A stretch of 64,000 nt of DNA from Balanoglossus misakiensis. Taxonomy: Eukaryota; Hemichordata. Under the pieces are notes generated by a model. The model made no database searches. It was not told the origin of the DNA and saw nothing but the letters and a program-made list of their open reading frames with translations. A program made the position numbers and the translations under genes. This document shows positions 49,237-64,000 of the stretch, one piece after another. Numbering within the stretch: position 1 is the first letter of the stretch; every line of letters begins with the position of its first letter. The stretch is taken from the NCBI GenBank assembly GCA_040954595.2, contig CM082596.2, forward strand, positions 7,006,001 through 7,070,000, written 5' to 3'.

Positions 49237-52200
49237 TTACTCGCTCCCCCACAGAGCGTAGAGGGTTCTCAGGGCTCCGTGCAGTTCCGACATGCAGGGG
49301 TCCGCTAGTTGCAGTCTCTCTTCTCCAGTGGGCGACTTGACGACCTCGTAGCCCAGGCTCTGGACGAAGATTCTGGCCGGGCCCGGGGAGGCGCGGAAGA
49401 GCTCTTTGACGGTGGGGTCTTCGAGTGACGGACAGAAGCCGGTGTCCACAGTCTCTTTCACCTGGGGGAGCAGAACAGGAAGTTAGGGTTGCCCACAATC
49501 CTTTACTACTGATCAGTATAAATGAGAAACAACTTTCATGTGGCAAAGTTTCACTCTGTACTTGAGTTTTTTTTGGAATAAGCACACAGTTTGAATTCAA
49601 GGACAATCTCCCTCCTGAGAGTTACTACACTTGCAGGCCTGCAGTAACTATCCCATTCAGGCAACAACCACTACCCACAACATTTCACGAGGGAACTTAC
49701 CAAATGGAAGACCAACTTGTAGAGGTCCCCGTGCCACTCATAAAGTGCTTTACACTGCTCATCGGACAATTCTGAAGAAGAAAAAAAACATTGAGAATGT
49801 TTTAAAGGCAATAGATCGTCTCACGCGCATGCACGTTACCGTAACTTCCCAGCAAATTTTCTGTTCGATGCATTCAAATAGTGGACTGCCTTCACTTCCT
49901 TCCATATTTCATGCGCACCCAAGCTGGTGTCTTTTCCCGATCTCCGATACAGATTATGGTCGCCGCCATCTTCTCTGTTGTTAGGACAGTCTTGAAATGT
50001 CAGACTAGTTGAGCAAACAGTACTGAATGCCGTGAGACATTACCTAACATGGCAGCTAGAACACAGTGGAACGCTCGTAGGAGATCGCCCTCGTCTTCAT
50101 CTGGGAAGATCACTTTTTCTGCCTGGAAATTTGGAAGAAGAAATAATTGATTAGTTTCAGGCTTTGTGCAGACATGAAAACATGTCCAGCAAAAACCACC
50201 TCAATGGCAAAGACTTGTGACTTGACGCGCCAGTTGAGTTGGTACCCCTGTTGACAAACATGCACACTTTTACACATTCATCTCATTATAAGGGCACAAA
50301 TAGATGACCTGGACTACTTACTGTGAAGGAGTACTTGATCTTTTGCAGGAATTCTTTCCACTGCACAACCTGGCCATCCAGTTTTTCCGACACGAGACTG
50401 AGATCTTGTTCCAATGTGGTCTTCTCGCTCTCGTTGACATTGCTGTGACCTAGCCCAACCTGAAATTTGAAAAGGTGAGAGAGAAAATCTAGGTGAGATT
50501 TTACCCAACTTTCAGCCTTTGCATCACAGACATGGTTGAAATTTCCCCTCGTCAGTGAATGTCTAAGGTCAAGGTTAAGATAGCGGAGTATGAGGGCACT
50601 GCATTGTTCCATTGCAGTAAACACGGCTCTGTGTTATATGACTGCTATGATTAATTGTGAAGACACGGTAGGGGTATAACAATTGAGTATGAGGGCGCTA
50701 CACCATTCAACTGCACGAAACAGTACTCTGTATTATATGACCAGCACACATGGAAGTAGAAAAGAAATAAAGCTCCAACTGACGACTGAGGCCAGAAAAA
50801 TAACGGTACGTACAATTTGTTCCAGGTCACCAATGACATAGGGACGTCCCAACAGCGAATGCAGCCAATGAGAGAGCCAGTATCTTTCCACAAACTCCAC
50901 AAATTCCAACCCGGTGATTGGTTTAAACATGTCGTACAGATCTGGATCTGTTAGCCAAAAGAAACAAATTAAACAGAATGTTAATCACACTCAAACAAAA
51001 TCACTAATATTTCCATTCAACTCCTTGGGGAGCAAACAACTGCTCACATGTGCGGCCGTTGTATCGGCACAGCAATCTCTGTCCTACCAGGTACCCATTT
51101 CTCCTGGGTGGGGAGAGGCAATGAGAAGCAAAATGCCTTGCCAAAGGACACAACACCACAGCCATGCCGGGGCTCCAGATCCTTCGATCATGAGTCCAAT
51201 GCTCTAACCACTAGACTATGATGCCTCTAGACTCTCTCACAGCCCCTCTCGCCGTCCATGCAGGCTTATGGACTGATTGCATGTGTGCCCGGCGCTACAC
51301 AACACCATATGGGGCTTCTCCTTTGCTAAACGGTCGAAGGCGCATCAGTGAAGAGCCTTGTAGTGAACCGTGGGCTGTGAGAGAGTCTACGACGCCTCCT
51401 ACTCAAGTGGCAAGAAACAAACTCACCAGTCGGTTCAGCTTCGGCTTCATCTTCAAACGGATTATCTGTCTCGTCGTCTTCGCCGTCTATCACCGTCACC
51501 ATCTTGGGTTCTGGTTTCGGAAGAACGAAGCCGCCGTCGCCCTCACCCAGGATAAGTAGCTTCACTTTCCCGTCCATGGATATTTGCAGCTCGGAGACGT
51601 GGTACGCTATGGGCGTGTTGGCAGGGATGAGGAGGGAACGAAGTTTTTCGTTGTCAATAGTAACATCCTCTTCTCCCTGAAAAACAAACAAACAGATGAC
51701 TTAAATTAAAATTCAAGCAAACAGAAAATAGTTTGCATGGAGAAACTCCTCACCACACATTATTCAATCTAATATGCATCATGAACAGTTGAAATGTGTT
51801 TGTGGGTGGGACTAGGTATACAAAGAATTACGGCGATTTTCAACCTCAATAAGATGTGGTCAAACATAATGAATATTGTTTTCTAGCTTGATTAGGCTAA
51901 CAAAAACATACACAAGCTAAGATATACTTCTAACCCTGGAAACGTTAACAAATTAAACAGTTAAAAATAATGATGACAGGTTACACTGGGTAGCTTGTGT
52001 CCTTCTGTTCATCTTCAAAGTCTGACTAACCTTGCTATTAGATGTCCCATGAGGAAGCTTGAAAACTTTCTCCGGTCAAACAATTTTCTCTACCTCTCTC
52101 TCTCTCTCAGCATATAGCATGTATAAAGCATATAATTCACGAAAAAAAAACAGAATCATTTCCTGGTTTACAACCAGTCAAGTGCACCATCACCCTTACC

Positions 52201-53650
52201 TCCGTCTGGACTGAAACAGGCACCTCCACATCTTCTATGCCATCGCGCATGACATGAGTGACCAGCCTGCTGTCCTTCGATGGGGACAACACACCAACAA
52301 CCACGCACAGGACGTTGCGATAATTCTCGTGTACTTCTTTCACGAAGGGGTGATTCAGGTTCAGGGACCTAATGAAAAAGACCACTACTACATTACTAAG
52401 AATGTTTTTATCTAAACGTGGTCACTCGGTCGGTATTCGTGTACCTAGACTTTCTGGCTAATATTCTACAGACAGAACTTCACCCCCAGTACAGTGACCT
52501 CTGTGACATGGACGACTGATATAGACTCAGGCCACACAACATGCCTGGCAAAGCATTGTTTGCTCTGTTCAATAGTAAAACAGTAATTATGTCTTATCAG
52601 TACAACAGTGCCATATCATGGATGGAGTTCATGCCACTTGACTTGTTAACAAGTCATAACATGGGCGTACCTACCACACGGGTACATCCATGGTTATAGT
52701 AGTACCGTACATGTGTGCCCTCTACGTGTGACATTATCACTGTTATTAGCATTGAATGCAATGGACAAATATCACAGATTTCAGTACATGCCTGTAACAC
52801 AGTCTGATCAGTACCTGTAACAGTCCCTGAGAAACACCTATGTTTTAATGGACCTATAAAAATTGGTCAGGTACCAGGGGTGTGTGGACAGGTTTGAATC
52901 AGGCCTGGCATTACAGGAATGTATAGTAATACAGTGATATAATTTCTAACTGTGATCACACATCTGAAACACTGGTGCGCGAACAATAATGTGACAGGGC
53001 TGAGGATACATGGTCTGAAAAATTGTAAGATTTCAGGGCTGTATATTTCAGAAAAATGGACCAATTTTGATGAGAGAAATGAATACATTACAGGCATAAT
53101 TGTGTGTACATTACACATCCAGCTATTCCTATATACCAAATGTTGTATCAAGGTCTGTACAAGACCTGTCACAGGGACGATTTTTTTGCTGTGTATCAGA
53201 ATTTCCGCTAGTTCAGTTCCTCATTTTTTTTATCACGACCTACCTGTTCATCAACGCTTGCTGCAGTACGGGGATATTGACCTTCTCTTTGGCTATCGTG
53301 CCCAGATTTGACATGACGTGCACGGCGTCCTCCCCGCCCACCTCGAGCCCGACTTCGCTGAGGACCTTTCCGCCGATCTTGCCCTTGGCGTCGAACTTGG
53401 CGCTGTCCTCGAACTCGGTGAGATCCTCTTTGGAGACGGGAACATCGAGGGGCTTGTCGTTGTTCTCCAAGAGCTGTTGGATGGTGAACGGGCTCGGGGT
53501 GTACTTCGGCGACCGCCAGAACCAGCGGCGCTTCTTCTTGACGACCACATGGAAGCAGCAACAGTCCTTCGCCTGGTCGAGGGACGGCACCGGCAGCAGG
53601 GTGTCCTCCCCGAGCGATTTCGATAATTTCTTTGCCACCGCAGTAAACAT
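49237..53650 (-). CDS. GSDME: Gasdermin E (pore-forming pyroptosis executor)
   Basis: Eight coding exons on the minus strand: 53650-53244, 52368-52200, 51676-51427, 50947-50814, 50459-50322, 50122-50044, 49771-49701 and 49461-49237. All have GT-AG junctions and consistent phases, giving 490 residues, close to vertebrate GSDME. The N-terminus (MFTAVAKKLSKSL, SLDQAKD, then KKKRRWFWRSPKY) carries the family's basic/aromatic lipid-contact patch. HPFVKEVHENYRNVLCVV and IPANTPIAYHVSELQI are typical of the pore domain (about 1-245). A very acidic linker follows, with DETD at 260-263, where GSDME is normally cut by caspase-3-like enzymes. The C-terminal inhibitory domain (about 277-490) is complete. 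In known family members, cleavage releases the N-domain to form plasma-membrane pores. A Cys triplet at 30-32 is notable as a possible modification site. It lies tail-to-tail with the LRR-caspase and downstream of CPS1 on the same strand. Confidence 0.94.
51035..51228 (-). mobile_element. tRNA-derived SINE in gasdermin E intron 3
   Basis: Read on the minus strand, the head has an A-box-like tagtctagtggttagagc, then a degenerate B-box region (gatcgaaggatctggagcc). The body includes ggcaaggcattttgc and cacccaggagaaatgggtacctgg, a pattern common in invertebrate tRNA-derived SINEs. The degenerate B box and long non-tRNA body rule out a functional tRNA gene. Confidence 0.7.
51228..51389. mobile_element. 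Small TIR element adjoining the SINE
   Basis: Perfect 18-bp terminal inverted repeats (tagactctctcacagccc) lie at 51228-51245 and 51372-51389. The flanks carry similar octamers (gatgcctc on the left; gacgcctc just beyond the right end), which could be a target-site duplication. It is probably a non-autonomous DNA transposon in gasdermin E intron 3. The family was not determined. Confidence 0.5.
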
Positions 53651-53672
53651 AGTTGTTTGCTATGTTTCACGT

Positions 53673-53722
53673 TGACCTCAATTTCACTTTGACCTCACGT
53701 AACCTGCGACTGGACTTCCGGT
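53673..53722 (-). promoter_or_regulatory. Gasdermin E proximal motifs: ETS site and two AGGTCA half-sites
   Basis: Read on the minus strand, an ETS-type ACCGGAAGT (53722-53714) is followed by two directly repeated AGGTCA half-sites (53695-53690 and 53678-53673). All lie 23-72 bases upstream of the ATG. These are common motifs; function is inferred from position only. Confidence 0.3.
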
Positions 53723-53771
53723 TTGGCGAGCTAAAACAAAAGTAAATTGTATTTCGCCGTAAGAGGGCGTA

Positions 53772-53876
53772 AACGCACGTTCCTTTTAAATATGTAAATT
53801 TATAATATGCCAAATTTACATATTTAAAGAGAGAACGTGCGTTCTCCCTTTAAATATGTAAATTTGGCATATGATA
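53772..53876. repeat. Three-arm inverted repeat with two overlapping hairpins upstream of gasdermin E
   Basis: Arm 53772-53801 pairs with 53812-53843 with one 2-nt gap. Segment 53801-53836 pairs with 53841-53876 (34 of 36) around a 4-nt loop. The central arm is shared, so the two hairpins exclude each other. It lies 122-226 bases before the gasdermin E ATG. Confidence 0.85.
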
Positions 53877-55966
53877 AATGTTGAAACGACCCAAAACGGG
53901 CCAAATGACCATAAACCGGCTGAAACGACCCATTTCACCAAGTACACGACCTAACACAATCACCTTGGGTATTCAGGGGTTATATAAAATCCCAAATTCT
54001 AGAAAAGCGCGCTGAAAATACGATGGAAACCACAGGGAACCTAGAAATGTTGTTGCTGATGATGATGAAGATAATAGTAATTAAAAAAAATAATCAATGT
54101 GTCATTTCTTGCTTTTGTTTGTCAACGTTGTAGATAACTGTAAAAGAACACCATAATCGTGGAAAACACGACCTAGGTCGCCCAATGGCTGAGTAACGGT
54201 ATGGGATGAGTTACTGGCCAACTGCCACTGCACACAATTAAGGAAAAAAAACACAAAATCAAATTTGATGTGGATAATATTTTATTACACTACTGTTGAA
54301 AACATGTTTGGTACATGTTGTCAAAAATAACCCTTGACATACACAATTTATCGAAATCCATCAAATCAATGTTTGTTCCCATACTTACCAATCATGATTA
54401 CCAGCTATTCTAACTTTCAACATCAAATTTCACCTTGTTTTTAACTTCAGAGAATTTGTGTGAGATAAACACCTTTGTGAGCAAGAAAATGCCTGAAAAC
54501 TGTGAAAAATCTACTAAGTAAATCTAAACAAACACTGTCTCGACAGTGTAAATGCTGACACGGTACAAGATGTGAGACAATCAGGTGGGGACATATAATA
54601 ATGTGGGTTGGACAAAACAAGGCATTCTCGTTTTGTAAAACACTGCTGTTTTCTCCTGTGGTAAGTTCTTGCCCTTGAACAAATGACACAAAAAAGGAGT
54701 TTATGCAGGGTATCTAAAGAAGCATTTTCGCAAGAAGTTTTAACAGCCGTTGCTACTTATATAAAATTTCTGAAGATGAAGGGGAAAACACTGATGGCAA
54801 AAAAAAAACAATATTCAATTTTGCAGGAAACAAAGAAAATTATGACAACCTCTGGCATTTTGCAGACGTGAAAACTTTTGCACATATTTGAGGTCTTGGC
54901 TTAAATAAAATGTTATACACCAGACTACTGTGCTGTGGTGTTTTTATGGACTGAAATCATACTATGGCACATATTTTTCCATGCTTGTTTATACATTGAG
55001 TTTGTTTGTTTGTTTGTTTGTCCACAGAAATTCTAGGCTATTGCTTTCTAAACTTCTGAAAATTCTTGGCTTTTGCCCTTAACCCTTTCACCCCAAGTTC
55101 CCTCTTCAGAGGTCCAATCTTACCATAGCATATAATGGGTTTTGGACTGAACCATGGTGGTGAAAGGGTTTTAAAAGGGCTTTATTTGTCTGATAGACGA
55201 AATTGACACGTAAAAAGACAATAACGAAATCTATAAAATCAATTTTCATTAAAGACATTTTATGTCTGGCACACCTGAGGAAGAAAACAAATAGTGTGGT
55301 CATGTGACCTTCTAGAATTTTTCTAGAATAAGAAATATTAAAAATTTTAACCTCAGATTGCTCTACATACATGTGTAATGTACACATAAGCCACCAACTT
55401 CACAAGTGACAAAGGCAAGAAGCTTAAGCTGTACGAAGAGTTGTACAAATAAAAATAATATGCAGCATGCACAGACAGCCTACGGCGTAAAAAACAAACA
55501 AAATAACACAGACATTATTGCTATTAAATTAACATAATCAGTGTTTTTTGTTAAGGGCAGTACCTAGGTTACTGTAACCAGGGTTCCCCGGTCATTTTAC
55601 TGGGGGGGGGGGGGGGGGGGTAATGTTCCATTGGTATATCAATGCAGTCATATTGATGGGTCGCAGAATTGTTACCAGGGTTACCACAACATCTACCAAT
55701 CTTCCCCACCCTTGACAAACACACTGATACAGATATCCATCAGTAGAATACCGTAGACGCAAGAGAATGCTCAGATAATGCCCACTAATACCGGTATACC
55801 ACACTGAAGATTTTACATATATGAAAATGTGAAGAAAAGAATACTTAAAATTTTGTTCGAGAAACACTGTGGGACGTCAAGGTGCAATTTAAAAACAAAC
55901 TCTGTTTGTTTGGTCTTTTCATTTTATCTGTTTTGTTTTGTTTTTGTTTTTCATTTATTTTGTTGT
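53877..55966. other. Intergenic interval between gasdermin E and CPS1
   Basis: No exon supported. It contains a small TIR element at 55079-55174, a run of about 18 G (from 55603), and AT-rich sequence that should include the CPS1 3' untranslated region adjacent to its stop at 55967. Confidence 0.5.
55079..55174. mobile_element. Small palindromic element with TTAA flanks
   Basis: CCCTTTCACC (55083-55092) and GGTGAAAGGG (55159-55168) are perfect 10-bp inverted ends. TTAA abuts the left end (55079-55082), and the right end is followed by TTTTAA. This is suggestive of a piggyBac-type MITE, but the element is short and the right junction has two extra T. Confidence 0.45.

Positions 55967-64000
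<8,034 letters not shown>

Noticed and set aside
51150-51228. Functional tRNA gene on the minus strand
   Set aside because: The A box is good but the B box is degenerate, and a SINE body follows.

Overview
The window is nuclear DNA from an invertebrate animal. Protein-coding genes are split by GT-AG introns, intergenic space is long and AT-rich, microsatellites and dispersed repeats are abundant, and the recognisable genes are metazoan: a gasdermin E, an initiator-type caspase and an N-acetylglutamate-type carbamoyl-phosphate synthetase. A marine invertebrate such as a lancelet or another non-vertebrate deuterostome fits best. That assignment is inference; no lineage-specific marker was identified.

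Layout. 1-27 kb is almost gene-free: one convincing exon of an ankyrin-type protein on the minus strand (4264-4433), a weak candidate first exon of the same gene near 24.76 kb, and many simple and dispersed repeats. 27-32 kb holds a minus-strand tandem cluster of intronless carbohydrate sulfotransferases: a short decayed remnant, a copy with an apparent +1 frameshift near its N-terminus, and an intact copy. 35.07-35.70 kb (+) encodes a G+C-rich, two-transmembrane, SLATT/DUF4231-like protein. 38.34-39.09 kb (+) encodes a leucine-rich-repeat (LRR)-only protein with an N-myristoylation signal. A 40-bp minisatellite nested in a ~190-bp repeat separates it from the next gene. 43.08-45.12 kb (+) encodes a two-exon LRR-caspase fusion. 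49.24-53.65 kb (-) is a complete eight-coding-exon gasdermin E. 55.97-64.00 kb (-) is the 3' part (18 exons) of a CPS1/CPS III-type synthetase that runs off the right edge.

The most interesting region is 35-54 kb. An LRR-containing initiator-type caspase with all catalytic residues lies tail-to-tail with a gasdermin E whose interdomain linker carries a DETD caspase-type motif. An LRR-only protein and a SLATT-like two-TM protein lie upstream on the caspase strand. Together they could form a compact sensor-protease-pore cell-death locus. The fusion architecture and the linker motif are seen directly in the sequence; the functional link is inference. The caspase also carries about seven copies of a 10-residue repeat placed just before its terminal beta-strand, so the repeat interrupts the catalytic domain and is not a simple tail.
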